Shown: positions 21,590-31,649 of the stretch, piece by piece
Position numbering within the stretch: position 1 is the stretch's first letter
Layout of the letters: each line of letters starts with the position of its first letter
Source of the DNA: Ochotona curzoniae
Lineage: Eukaryota; Chordata; Mammalia; Lagomorpha; Ochotonidae
Assembly (NCBI RefSeq): GCF_017591425.1
Contig: NW_024465746.1
Span: forward strand, 1,736,001-1,800,000
Direction of reading: 5' to 3'
Length of the DNA stretch: 64,000 bases
Made by a program: the position numbers and the translations under genes
The notes under the pieces: generated by a model
The model's database searches: none
What the model was told of the DNA's origin: nothing
What the model saw: the letters and a program-made list of their open reading frames with translations, nothing else

Positions 21590-21628
21590 CCCGAGGAGAC
21601 AAACTTTGAGCTCGCGTATCGCCATCAT
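21590..21628 (-). CDS. RAB31: RAB31 (Rab22B) coding exon 1
   Basis: The 39-base exon encodes M-M-A-I-R-E-L-K-V-C-L-L-G on the minus strand. This is the conserved N-terminus of RAB31, just before the P-loop. RAB22A starts M-A-L-R-E-L-K, so the extra Met and the Ile favour RAB31. RAB31 is a Rab5-subfamily small GTPase of about 194-195 residues acting between trans-Golgi and early endosomes and in receptor trafficking. Only exon 1 is in the window; the GTPase core and C-terminal prenylation cysteines lie to the left, beyond position 1. The exon ends after a full Gly codon (phase 0) and is followed by GTGAGT. The second ATG has A at -3 and G at +4 (strong context), the first does not, so translation may begin at either. 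The partner exons were not seen; the call rests on 13 residues, splice donor and CpG island. Confidence 0.85.
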
Positions 21629-21788
21629 GTGCTCGGGGCCGTGCCGGCCGGGGACTCAGCAGCATCGTCCGGGGGCCGGGGCCGCCGTGCCCGCCCAGCC
21701 TGCGTCCCGCGGTTCAGCCCCTCGCGCCAGCCCGCGGGCGGAACCGCCGCCGCTGCTATTTCTGGGCCGCCCACCCCCGCCGCGGCCG

Positions 21789-21798
21789 GTCACGTGGC
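21789..21798. promoter_or_regulatory. E-box palindrome GGTCACGTGG-type, USF/TFEB-like
   Basis: CACGTG at 21791-21796 lies about 163 bases upstream of the ATG within the island. The flanks make GTCACGTGGC, which differs from the lysosomal CLEAR consensus GTCACGTGAC at one base. Binding is inferred, not shown. Confidence 0.5.
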
Positions 21799-22065
21799 CG
21801 TCGGCCGGCTCCTCCCGGGCGCCCTCGGACTCGCACGGCGGGCGGGGGCGGCCTCGGGCACCCCCTCCTCCCCTCCTTCCCCAGGCATCCGCCCCTCGCC
21901 GCCCCGCCCCGGTGGGCGGAAGCATCAGCTCCCGGGGCTCCGGGCAGACCCGGGCGCTGAGGACGCCACCGCTCGTCTGGAGACCGGGACCGTGGGACGC
22001 GCGCCAGGCGGTGGTCGCCGGCACAAGTCGGCAGTTTCCTGGCGCCCAGGCTTGGGTTTGCCTCT

Positions 22066-22399
22066 TCGTAGCTCGGCACCCCAAGCCCTGGGTACATTCA
22101 GTTTTGTGTACGTAGCTGCAAATAATTCTGGAAGCAGGAGTCTCTCCCGTGATTACCCCTGCTGTCCCAAACTCCCATTGGGAAAGGGAGACCCGCAGTC
22201 CTTGCATGGGCAGGAACAGGCGGAGCTAGAAGAGACTCCCCTACACACACACACCCCTGTGTGACTGGCTTCTGGTCCCTTCTGCACGTGCGGCCTAGGG
22301 TACCTCTCAGGACTCCATCTGTTGCTGCTATGGAAACATCAGCCTAATGGCCAGGAGCCATCTGAGCAATTCTCTGGTGTTTCAGATAGGAAACCTTTT
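22066..22399. other. Unique upstream flank of RAB31
   Basis: Past the island the GC content falls. A short ACACACACAC run sits at 22243-22252. No repeat was recognised. Confidence 0.4.
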
Positions 22400-22670
22400 T
22401 TTAAGCTCTTTAATTTTCTTTTTATATGAAGTCAGAGTGATAGATCTTGGATCCACTTATTCGCTCCTGAACTATCCCCAGCGGGCCAGGGTGGGGCTAG
22501 GTTAAAGCTGGGAACTAAGAAACCCACCTGGGCCTGGGCAGGTTCTCCAGCCCTCATCTGCTGCCTCCCAGGGCGTGATCAGAGCAGAGCAAGGAGGACT
22601 CAAGCAAGCACCCAAATGTGGAATGTGGGTGTCCCAAGGGGCATCTTAACCTCTGCACCAAATGTCTGCT
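22400..22670 (-). mobile_element. C-SINE, class O, strongly diverged
   Basis: TCTTTTTATATGAAGTCAGAG, GATCCACTTATTCGCTCC and the CTGCTGCCTCCCAGGGC region follow the reverse C-SINE order. Much of the body has changed. Confidence 0.5.
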
Positions 22671-22698
22671 CAGAATAGATTTTAAAATTTCATCTCCT

Positions 22699-22836
22699 TG
22701 GGGCCAGTGCAGGGACAAGTAAGGCTAATCCTGTGCCCACTGCACCAGCATCCCACATGGGTAGGGTTCTCGTCCCCCCTGCTCCACTTCCCATCCAGCT
22801 CCCTGCTTGTGGCCTGAGAAAGCAGCAGACGCAAAG
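22699..22836 (+). mobile_element. C-SINE 5' fragment
   Basis: GGGGCCAGTGCAGGGACAAG to GGCCTGAGAAAGCAGCAGACG covers the head and first half of the body; the 3' half is absent. Confidence 0.75.
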
Positions 22837-24138
22837 CTCCTCCATCCAGCCCTCTCCCGGTGCCAGCTCTCGCACCCATTGGTGGGTCCGTGGGGCAGCT
22901 CTACTTAGTCTGCTTCCTTTCCTAGCAGGAATGTGACCTTTTCTGACCAGCCTTCACCCATTCCAGTAAGACATGTAGTGCAGGGTTTTCATCATGGCAG
23001 CTGTCGTGACTCCTTCAGGCTGAGACAAGGTCACAGTGGTCCCAGCAGAGCATCCCCAGACACTTTCCAGTGGCAGTGTCTTCCTGAGATCCAGTCTGCT
23101 CTGCCCGGCCTAACCAGCTGAATCAGACCTAGCTCTCTACAACTGGCGGACTTGGACTCCTTCAGCATCCAGGTCACTCTAGAAGGTTCCGCGTCGCCAG
23201 CCCCTGTGGGCAACTAAAGAACATGGGGGAGGCTGTGGCCCAGAAAGGGCTCAGGGGAGGGGTGACTGCTCTAAGCCATAGCTTTGGCTGCCCAGGCAGC
23301 CCTAAACGGATTGTCACTAAGTCATCCCAGCAGTCAGGGTGAGCGGAACTAAATTTGTTGAACACACTGCAGGGAAGCAGTGAACAAAGGGGTTACGGGC
23401 TGACTACTGGTGAAACACAGACTATCTACCCACAGCGGCAGCCACATCTAAGGATGACACACAGGGAAGCAGCAGGGGGCCACCAGCGGCTGTCATTGCA
23501 AAGCAGACTCTGGTTCCAGAAGCGCACTGGGGTAGTTCCTCAGGAGTGTCCCTCGGCCTAACAGGATGTCCCTCCTCTCAGAGCTGGGGCCAGTTTTAGC
23601 TTAGGACTCCACCAAATGCCCTGGGGCCAGCTCCACCTTCTCTGGTGTTATACTGAATGACACAGAAGGCTCATCCCAGCTGCTCTGTCATTTTCTAGAC
23701 ACAGAGGAATAAAATTCCGTGGCACTTAACTGACAATTTATTAGGTTTTTAAAAAGGTAGCAGGCACGTTTCTCTTATGAGACCCTTGTAAAGCAAGCAG
23801 TTGTGGCATTAACTGCCACCTGCCCACCGCACCAAACATCTGGCAGGAAGAAGCCCAAACTCCTTGGCAAGTCTTACAAATAACCTCCCCAAACTGTCCT
23901 CTGCTGGACAGGACACAGCATGGTCCATCTTCAAGTCTGGCTGACACTTCATCCCAGGAAATCTGCCCTGGGCTTCATGTTTCCTGAGCGTACTTTGCTC
24001 AGTGTGTACTTTAACACAAAGGCAGGAATAGCCTTTTGCAATGAATCAGGGTCCACACAGACACACGGATGTCATTGTCTGTCCAGGTGAGAAGGTAAGT
24101 CATAATTACCTCTGAATCCCTAGAATTTAGAAATCACT
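22837..24138. other. Unique intergenic sequence
   Basis: No repeat family or gene was recognised in this 1.3-kb stretch. Confidence 0.4.

Positions 24139-24187
<49 letters not shown>
24139..24187. repeat. (GT)n microsatellite, about 24 units
   Basis: Uninterrupted GT run from 24141 to 24186, close to the RAB31 promoter (about 2.1 kb upstream of the island). It could adopt Z-DNA. Confidence 0.97.
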
Positions 24188-24189
<2 letters not shown>

Positions 24190-24218
24190 GCTTGAGATTT
24201 TTTTTTTAAGATTGTTTT

Positions 24219-24513
24219 TAGGGTCCAGTGCAGTAGCCTAGGGGCTAGAGTCTTTGCCTTGCATCCACTGGGATCCCATATGGGTGCCAGTTCATATCCT
24301 GAGTGCTGCACTTCCCTTCCAACTCCCTGCTGATGGCCTGGAAAGCACCAGAGAATGGCCCAAGTCTTGGGACCCTAAACCCACACAGGAAACCCAGAAG
24401 AAGCTCCTGGCTTCTGGCTTTGACCCAGCTCAACTCGGCCATTGCTGCCATCTGGGGAGTGTACCAGTAGACAGAAGATCTTTCTGTCTCTCCTTCTCTC
24501 TGTAAATCTGCCT
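24219..24513 (+). mobile_element. C-SINE, class M, fused to an inverted copy
   Basis: AGGGTCCAGTGCAGTAGCC head to CTCTGTAAATCTGCCTTCCC. The A-tail is missing because the sequence switches to a minus-strand SINE body at CTGCCTTCCC. This resembles CTGCTTTCCC of the inverted partner, so the join sits on microhomology. Confidence 0.85.
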
Positions 24514-25815
24514 TCCCAGGCCGATAAGCAAGGAAGCCGGATGAGAAGTGGGGCAGCTAGGACGTGAAATGGGGCCCACATGGGATCTTGGTGCTTGCAA
24601 GGTGAGGATTGAACCACTGAGTGCTGGGGTCCGTGCAGTAGGTATGGATGACACGAAGGTGTGAAGAGAACAGCTCCCTGCTTGGCAGGGCCTGGGGAGC
24701 TTCCAGCTGTTTGGCAGGGCCCGGCGATTTCTCTCTGACCACCTTGACGCAGTCTCACCCCCTGTTTGCATGGACACTCAAGTATCCCACTAAGAATTCT
24801 GTAATCTATTGAGGCATTGTTTGCCCCTGTGAGATGGCTTTGGCAACTACTGTGAGCTTAAGAGTTAATATTATTGATGTCTTGGTGAGTGGGCCTTTAA
24901 CTGCGCACGGGAGTACAATTAAACCCATGCCATTTCTGGACACCTTATTGTGTGCCTACCCATTGCCCTGAAATCGGGCCCAGACATATAGCATGCCTTC
25001 TGGGAAACGGCTTAACAAGAATTTTACAAACTAATGGAAGTGATGGGAGTATGAGCTGAAACTGCTATGGCAAAAATATAGTTGCTGTGACCTTAAAGGT
25101 TAACCTATCCTTGCAACTCTTTAGAGCATAGAAAATGTAGCTGCTTTAGCCACTTTCATAATCTTTTAACTAGAGGAAATATAGGATGATTCTATTAACA
25201 TCACAGAGATATACTTTTGATTATTGTTTGATTGCTTATGAGGCTATAGAGCCTACAGTCGTAGGGGGATTTAATGTTTGAAACTTTTTGTCTTAGATCC
25301 TTATATTTTTTCTCTTTTGATGTATTTCTCCCATTATGTGATAGATAAAGTTGTGAAAATAAAATGTAGTAAGAATGTTTTACTAATTAGTAGGTAACCA
25401 TCTGTGCCTTGGCCTTGGAGTTCTGGCTGTCACCTAGTGGTCACTTCTGAAGAATGAATAACGGCTTGCTTTAAAGAAACTGATTATAGTAACTTACAGA
25501 ATTATCTTTAAGAGCACCTGGTTGACCATGAAGTAAAAATTAATTGAACATCTGTGCATGCTGTCATAGTTCTAAAGTAAAAGATAAAAAATCAAACGTT
25601 TGTGCAGAAGTTTGTGATGTGTCTAAGAAAATAAAAAGAACAGCTTCTTCTTGAGCGAGCTATGCTGAAAGCTGAAAGCAAGCAAGCAAGAAGCAAGCAG
25701 GCAGAAAAAACGCAACAAGTGTCTGTGTCTTTCTTTATCGCCGACTCCACGCACCCTTCTCGAGCTCCGAACTCAGCTGGAGCTGGACTCCGGCAACTGA
25801 GCCCATTGCACCAGG
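24514..25815 (-). mobile_element. C-SINE minus fragment, split by a solo LTR
   Basis: 24514-24621 carries the body complement (AGGCCGATAAGCAAGGAAGC to GAGGATTGAACCACTGAG). The final 14 bases of the head, CCCATTGCACCAGG with GCCC, occur at 25802-25815, beyond the LTR. Removing the LTR and one ACTGAG copy restores the order of a normal minus C-SINE end. Confidence 0.85.
24622..25795 (+). mobile_element. Solo LTR of a class II endogenous retrovirus (copy A)
   Basis: The 1174-bp element starts TGCTGGGGTCC and ends GGACTCCGGCA, which are near-perfect terminal inverted repeats with TG...CA ends. ACTGAG flanks it at 24616-24621 and 25796-25801, a 6-bp target duplication typical of class II (ERVK-like) elements. 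A TATA-like AATAAAAAG lies at 25628-25636. There is no internal retroviral region, so it is a solo LTR left by recombination. It is inserted in a C-SINE and is therefore younger than that copy. Strand follows the TATA-like motif and the position of the CT-rich 3' part. Confidence 0.87.
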
Positions 25816-26075
25816 CCCAGACATGAGACTTTTTTTCAAGAAGAATCTTTGGTTTCTTGGCGCCATCCAAATGTGACTAACGTGCCATGGCTCTCTAGGG
25901 TCCATAGGACCTGCATCACAGGCTCCACGGAATGGAACTGCTAAGCCTTAGAAGGTGCGTCGTCTCAGAGACTCTGCCTGCACATGTCTCCTACAAGGAA
26001 AGGACACCCAACAACCAGTACTTCCCTGAAAGCCGACTAGAAAAAACTGCGCAGTTTTTACTTTAAAAAATGCCC
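25816..26075. other. Unique intergenic sequence
   Basis: Nothing recognised. TTGGCGCC at 25858-25865 resembles a retroviral primer site by chance (see the rejected list). Confidence 0.4.
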
Positions 26076-26285
26076 GAAGGAGCTGGTGTTGTGGCACCAC
26101 AAGTTAAACCACTGAAGGCATCCCATATGAGCGCCCGTTCAAATCCCAGCTACTCCACTTTAGAGCCAGCTCCTGCCAAAGTACGTAGGAAACACACCAA
26201 CACATGGCCCAAGTGCTTGGACCCCTGCCACCCACGGAAGATACCTAGATGAAGTTCGTGGCTCTGACCTGGCCCAGTGCTGTAC
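26076..26285 (+). mobile_element. C-SINE, class O, 3' truncated
   Basis: GGAGCTGGTGTTGTGGCACC head, TTCAAATCCCAGCTACTCC and CACATGGCCCAAGTGCTTGG. The CT-rich part and tail are missing. Confidence 0.8.
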
Positions 26286-26423
26286 AAACTTCCTTCCTTA
26301 AGTTTCAGAAACTTTTTGACTGGCCCCTGCTGTGTGATGTTACTTGTAATTCAGACCCTTTAAAGTGTTTGTATATTGGAGTAGGAGGGGTGTGGGAGGG
26401 ATTTGAAAGAGCAATGGTGAGCT

Positions 26424-26740
26424 TGGTGTGTGGTCTGGTGGCTAAGGTGCCCGTGTCCCATGTTGGCCCAATGCCAAGCTCCATTCTGACTCTGGCTTTC
26501 TGTTAACTCGGATCCGGAAAGGCAGCAATGAGGGCTCCGGGGATTGACTGAGCCCCAAGTTGAGTTCCCAGTTCCCGGCTTTGGCCTTCCCAAGATTTGA
26601 CTTTTGCATGTTTGCGGATGTAACAAGCAAATGCAAGCCCTTGTCTGTGTGTCTCTCTGTCTCACTCCCTCTATCTCTCTCTATATATATCACTCTTTCC
26701 TGTTTCTCTCTCTCTCTCTTTTTTCTTTTAACACATTGGA
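26424..26740 (+). mobile_element. C-SINE, class O, strongly diverged
   Basis: GGTGTGTGGTCTGGTGGCTAAG head, TTCCCAGTTCCCGGCTTTGG body and a long TCTC/TATA stretch (26648-26720). It is adjacent to the RPLP2 retrocopy tail. Confidence 0.55.
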
Positions 26741-26752
26741 GGGACACAGGAT

Positions 26753-27077
26753 CTAGTCAAACAGGCTGAACACTACTTTGTCATCCAACTCCTCCAATTC
26801 TTCCTTCTCCTTCTCGTCCGCTGCTGCAGGGACCTACCTGGCAGCCTGAGCCATGGGGCCTATGCAGCAGACAGTCACAGCCCTGCTGGCAGGCAAACTG
26901 GCCAGCTTGCCAATGCCCTGGCCGTTCACGCCCTCAATGAGCCGCTTGTTGTCTGCCTCAGTGCCCACATTGTGTCCAGGATCTTCCTGATGTCCTTGGA
27001 ACTGGGCAAGACACTGCTCCCAAGGGCAGCCAGCAGGTAGGAGGTGACCTACTCCAAGATGGCAGTGGCCTTCCTTA
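26753..27077 (-). pseudogene. RPLP2: RPLP2 (60S acidic ribosomal protein P2) processed pseudogene
   Basis: In the minus strand, YLLAALG, then DI-KKIL-like (DIRKILDT), then QGIGKLASLPA, then a lysine/glutamate-rich end and LFD-like terminus appear in the order of P2. They lie in more than one frame. The gene's introns are absent. Frameshifts, in-frame stops and internal deletions (part of the SEL-GKNIEDVIA region and of the alanine-rich hinge) make it non-functional. The intact protein of about 115 residues acts in the ribosomal stalk. After the stop (26753-26755) comes a short 3' UTR and an AAAAGAAAAAAG-type tail. No target duplication was identified. Confidence 0.8.
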
Positions 27078-27896
27078 CACAAACATCTGATGAAAAATGC
27101 TATATATCGCTATTTCTATAAATCTCTCTCTCTGTCTTTTTAGTTAATTTTTTATAGAAAAAAAAATTTTAAAATAGATTCCACAATTCACTCTTGGACT
27201 TGGGAAAGAAGAGGCCTCAAATAAACCTTAAAAAAGATCTAGAAGTGTGGGGACTAACTGAAAGAGGTCTGCGTAGAAGAGTACCCAGAGGGATGTGGCC
27301 ACTGCACAGTAAGAGGGGAGGTGGAGCCCTCGGTCAAGGCCAGGTCTCCCCACAGCTGCAAACATCCTCACCTTCACGCAGAACGGAGGGAGGCGGTGCA
27401 CAGAAGCTCACGGCGAATGGTGCACATAGCAACTAGTGAATGCCCTAAGCTCACAGTGCTTGGGACAGGTGGACAGGTGGGACTCAGGCAGCAGGGGACC
27501 CACCTCCTCCACATTCTCTGCCACCTCCTGAATCCACATGGTCAGAGCATTCAACGAAAAGTGGACGACACTCAGGTAGAAGAAGGGAGGCCTCTGTTGA
27601 GTTCCCATAAAGGAGCAGAGTCAGGAGATGGAGCTTACTCCTCCAGCTCCCCGTGCTCGCTGGAGTGCCTGCACCAAGGCAGCCTGCAGCTTGGTTCTTG
27701 CTAGCTTCCCTCTAGACTCCCCTGTCCTCCAGCTCCGTTCCCCTTTGAGTCCCTGGCTGAGCTGATGGCATTGTGTTAAAAGATAGCAAGACACACACAC
27801 ACACAAAAGTATTAACAGCACTCAGAGGGGCAATGGATGGATTCAGCTGTGATGCCTCCTGGAAGCCATTCAGTCCAGCTCATGTTCACCGCTGGT
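27078..27896. other. Unique intergenic sequence
   Basis: 27120-27140 and 27150-27170 are T- and A-rich and resemble a decayed SINE tail; the rest is unrecognised. Confidence 0.4.
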
Positions 27897-27910
27897 AAAA
27901 CCAGAAAATT

Positions 27911-28234
27911 GGGCCCGGTGCAGTGGCGCAGTGGTTAAGGTCCTCACCTTGCACGCCCTGGATCCCATATGGGCACTGGTTCTAATCCCGGCAGCCCCGC
28001 TTCCCATCCAGCTCCCTGCCTGTGGCCTGGGAAAGCAGTTGAGGACAGCTTTGGGACCCTGCACCCGCGTGGGAGACCTGGAAGAGGCTTCTGGCTTCAG
28101 ATTGGCTCAGCTTCAGCCATTGCCTCTGTGCTCACTTGGGGAGTGAATCATCGGATGGAAGATCTTCCTCTCTGTCTCTCCTCTCTGTATATCTGCCTTT
28201 CCAATAAAAATTTAAAAAATAAAATCTTAAAAAA
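27911..28234 (+). mobile_element. C-SINE, class Y1, with target duplication
   Basis: GGGCCCGGTGCAGTGGCGC head. AAAACCAGAAAATT at 27897-27910 and AAAACCAGGAAATT at 28235-28248 form a 14-bp duplication with one difference. Confidence 0.95.
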
Positions 28235-28330
28235 AAAACCAGGAAATTAAATTACAATGAGGCAGACTGAAGTCAACCTAACCCCTCGCAGGCCAACAAT
28301 AGAAGATTGTTTCTGACTAGTAATATGATC

Positions 28331-28640
28331 TTTTTTTTTCCCCCTAATGATTTGTTTACTTGAAAGGCAGAGTTACAAAGAGAGAGAGATGAGAGAGATC
28401 TTCCGTCTGCTGGCTCACTCCCCAGATGTCGTCACTAACTGGGGCTAGGCCAGGCTGAAGCCAGGAGTCTCCCACGTGGGTGGCGGGGACCTAGACTCAT
28501 GGGCCATCTTCTGGAGCTGTTCCAGCTGCAGCAGTAGTGGATCAGAAGTGGAACATCTTGGACTTGAACCAGTGCTTGTGTAGGAAGGACACTGGCATCG
28601 CAGGTGGGAGCCTACTCCTGCGCCACAAGGCTGACCCAAT
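28331..28640 (-). mobile_element. C-SINE, class O
   Basis: T-run, TGATTTGTTTACTTGAAAGGC, and CTCCTGCGCCACAAGGCTGACCC at the head end. Confidence 0.85.
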
Positions 28641-29336
28641 AGTGTAGACGTGGGTGCAGTTCCTCGGAGTATTACTATGAAGTTTGAGATGTGATTTTTA
28701 TTTCAAAGACATCATATTTCACTTTTTTAAAAAAAAAATTTAACAGTATTTGTTATCAAACCAGAAACTGAGTTAATTTTAGGTGTGGGCAAAAATTCTC
28801 CTATCTTCAGGAGTTCATGTTTCTCGTGATTAAATAAATAGCGAGTACTGAGTATGGGCGACACACTGTGCTAACATGGTGCTTGCTGGTGATACAACCA
28901 GGTGTTGTACGCAACCAGGTTTATTACGCAATGTCAACTGCTTTTGCGAAATGTAAAAGCTGAGAAGTCAATGCTTTAGAGCTGGACTGCTGACGTCCCA
29001 CTTGCCCGTGTACTGAGGCATGCGACGCCTTGTTCTAAACCGCAACTCCTTTTGCCCAGCAGGATGATCTGCCAGGTCTAATAGCACCATCCCAGGTCCG
29101 TTCCCAAGGAGACCAAGTGAGACAGAAGAAACGTACTGCCTTCCATCTAGTGACAAGCGCTGGCACCTGAAACCAGAGGCCTGTGCCTTCTTCATGATTG
29201 CCCAAACTGCGTCTTCCCTTAAAGTCCACGATACACCCTCACCCAGGTGGGCAGCAAGCCCAGAGACAGGATTGCACCTCCTCAGCTGTTGACTGAGAGC
29301 CGTATTTCCTTCAGCCCAAATTGCCATTTCCTTTAC
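28641..29336. other. Unique intergenic sequence
   Basis: No repeat was recognised. A 119-codon minus frame (28968-29327) has no known domain. Confidence 0.4.
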
Positions 29337-29666
29337 TTTTTTTTTTTTTAAGATTTACTTTATGTTCATTGGAAAGTCAGATATACAGAGAGGAGGAGAG
29401 ACAGAGAGGAAGATCTCCTGTCTGATGATTCACTCCCCAAGCAGCCGCAGTGGCTGAAGCTGAGCCTTTCCGAAGCCAGGAGTCCAGCAGGTCTCCCACA
29501 TGGGTGCAGGGTCCCAAGGCTTTGGGCCATTCTGCACTGCTTTCCCAGGCCACAGGCAGGGAGCTGGATGGGAATCAGGGGCACCAGGATTTGAACTGGG
29601 ACCCATATGGGATCCGGGTGCATGCAAGGCGAGGACTTTAGCCACTAGGCTATTGCACCAGGCCCC
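29337..29666 (-). mobile_element. C-SINE, class Y2/M
   Basis: T-run and AAGATTTACTTTATGTTCATTGG at the tail, CTAGGCTATTGCACCAGGCCCC at the head. Confidence 0.93.
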
Positions 29667-30905
29667 AAACTGCCAGTTTCACTTGGCACCAGGGACAAGC
29701 ACCAAGCTTTTAGTAACAGTGTGAAAGCTACGAAGGAGACCAACAGATAGGCCAGCAACAGTAAAATACTGCTAACCCCCTGAGGCTTGAGCTGTTGACT
29801 TCACTTCTGTTAGTTCTCCCATTAAGAAAATGGGTAACTTCTGGGGTCGGTAAACCAGGATTGTAATTGTAACTAGCCCCGAGTAAAAAAAGGAAGGTCA
29901 AGATGGCTCAGGGTCCGAGCCTAGCCAGCCAGGAAGTGTGACACAGCAAGGGAATGGGATGCACTCTCCATTGAAATCCCCTGTAACAGCGAGACTCTCA
30001 CGCCGCCGACTCTGCTTAATTTTAAACCCTTGTCCTTTACCAGGGTGCTGCCCGTTTCATGGGTAACTAAATTGCCTTCAGGTTCTGACTATGCTAGAAT
30101 TCTTACAAAATTTGTTTCTCTTGTGGCTGTCATGGCTAAAGCTGGGAACCTTGACAAACCTAAATATGGGACTGACTTGCATGGGCTACTGATTCGTTAA
30201 TAGGGAGACATCACATGTGGAGATTTAGAAAACACACTCCAGGCAGCTGAGCCTGGTAGGAGTGAGGGTGGAATGTCAGGCGCCAGAATGGCTGCTTGTC
30301 CCACCTTGGCAAATGTTTTAATTCAGTTTCATTTTCTGTCAAAGGGGACAGAAGAATCTGTTGTGTTATTTGGGGCACGGGGAGGTACGTGAGATTCACG
30401 TCTAGTGTGTTTATATTGGTGTGTGAGCGTGAAAGAGACAGAGCCATCAGCCAACCTAGACGACAAACTGCGGCAGTTTGCCTGTGACCTCTAGACGTTA
30501 GCGCTGCGGGCACTATATTCCGAAAATTGGTTGTGCCCCCCACTCCTTCTCTAAGTCTATAACCCTATTTTGGGATTGTTACTATCCATGGAGGAGGAAG
30601 GGTTAACTCTGAAATGCCCTCCCTTCCTGTTTTACAGCTCCAAATGCAGAGAAGACTGGATGCAGAAGCATCAAGGCTGCACCCCTGGCCATGAACCTGT
30701 GAAGGACCAGCCGCTCCCTCTCCCCCTGACATTCAGATCATTACCCAATACGCAGATTCACTCCTCAGCTAGGTCGTAATGTTTTCCTGCAAGATAGACC
30801 AGGTTTTATGCAAGCAAATCAAAAACAGGGAATCAGAAAAGGCGTCTTGGTCCGCAGCCCTGGAGAGGCCCCCAGGACCCCTGTCTTTCTCCTGCTTTTG
30901 GATGG
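29667..30905. other. Unique intergenic sequence
   Basis: No repeat family was recognised. A sequence resembling a 3' splice site (CCTGTTTTACAG) at 30629-30640 is followed by 140 bases of open frame, without any known product. Confidence 0.4.
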
Positions 30906-30907
30906 GT

Positions 30908-30934
30908 TTCTTTCTCTCTCTGTCTCTCTCTGTG

Positions 30935-30967
<33 letters not shown>

Positions 30968-31122
30968 GTGTCTCTGTCTCTCTCTGTATCTCTTTTTCTC
31001 TCTCTGTCTCTCTATCTCTCTCTCTCTGTCTCTCTGTGTGTCTCTGTCTCTCTCTGTATCTCTTTTTCTCTGTCTCTCTATCTCTCGCTCTCTCTTTCTG
31101 TCTCTCTCTCTCCTCTCCTCCT
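30908..31122. repeat. Long pyrimidine tract (TCTC/TCTG)n
   Basis: About 215 bases of nearly pure C/T with interspersed G on the plus strand. Blocks such as CTGTCTCTCTGTATCTC plus TTTTTCTC repeat twice (30975-31000 and 31043-31067), showing local duplication. Leucine/serine-rich open frames here are artefacts. Confidence 0.95.
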
Positions 31123-31649
31123 TTCAACCCTCACCCAAGGACTCCCGCACCCTGGGAGGAGGGGTATCCAGTCATTTTCTCCTACTGACCTGAATCCTTC
31201 TGTTAAAAGCAGCCATCAGTAGGCGGCAGGTTTTAAGGGGTTTAACACAGAGTGTTCCCTTGGGTGGACATTTCCAAGAAATCCATCCTCCTCAAAACAG
31301 TCAACTCCCTCAGCCCACGTGCAGTCCTAGTGGCCCAGGCTAGGACACTATCATAAGCAGACGATCACAACAAATCTACAGTTGTAAACCTGAAGTGGCT
31401 GTATCCGTGTTTCCAGGATATAGCAACACTCACATCCAAGGGCTGGGAATATTAGACCCAACACAGAGGCCAGTTCTGTTCCTGTAGCTTAGGGAAAGGA
31501 AGTGACATGCAGAAAACGGAAGTGAGGTACAAGCAGCCCGATTGGTCACAGTTCACCTCCATCTCAGTTGAACAACAATTACAACAATTAGCCACTTGTA
31601 ATTGTAATTGACTGATATTTGGCTACTTGTTTATATGTCAAGGTGAGTG
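31123..31649. other. Unique intergenic sequence
   Basis: Contains a small inverted motif around AATTGTAATTG / CAATTACAA near 31570-31612. Nothing else was recognised. Confidence 0.4.

Larger units (their letters stand above)
21300..22065 (-). promoter_or_regulatory. RAB31: RAB31 CpG island and promoter
   Basis: CpG dinucleotides are visibly dense from about 21340 to 22060, in contrast to the flanks. The island spans the start of the intron, exon 1, the 5' UTR and the upstream promoter. GC boxes (GCCCCGCCCCGG at 21901-21912, CCGCCCACC type near 21765) and an E-box at 21791-21796 are present, and there is no obvious TATA box. This fits a broad, housekeeping-type promoter. The transcription start cannot be fixed but should lie upstream of the ATG, somewhere in 21650-21850. 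Long plus-strand open frames through the island are composition artefacts. Confidence 0.8.

Noticed and set aside
21297..22264. Plus-strand open frames of 272 and 301 codons through the CpG island
   Set aside because: Low stop-codon frequency is expected in GC-rich DNA. Frames are open on both strands, no domain is recognisable, and the region is explained by the RAB31 promoter and exon 1 on the other strand.
25859..25880. TTGGCGCCATCC as a retroviral primer-binding site after an LTR
   Set aside because: The LTR ends at 25795 with a target duplication directly after it, and SINE sequence follows. The TGGCGCC match is therefore outside the element.
30908..31188. Leucine/serine-rich proteins of 126-147 codons
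   Set aside because: Translation of a pyrimidine tract; no coding evidence.
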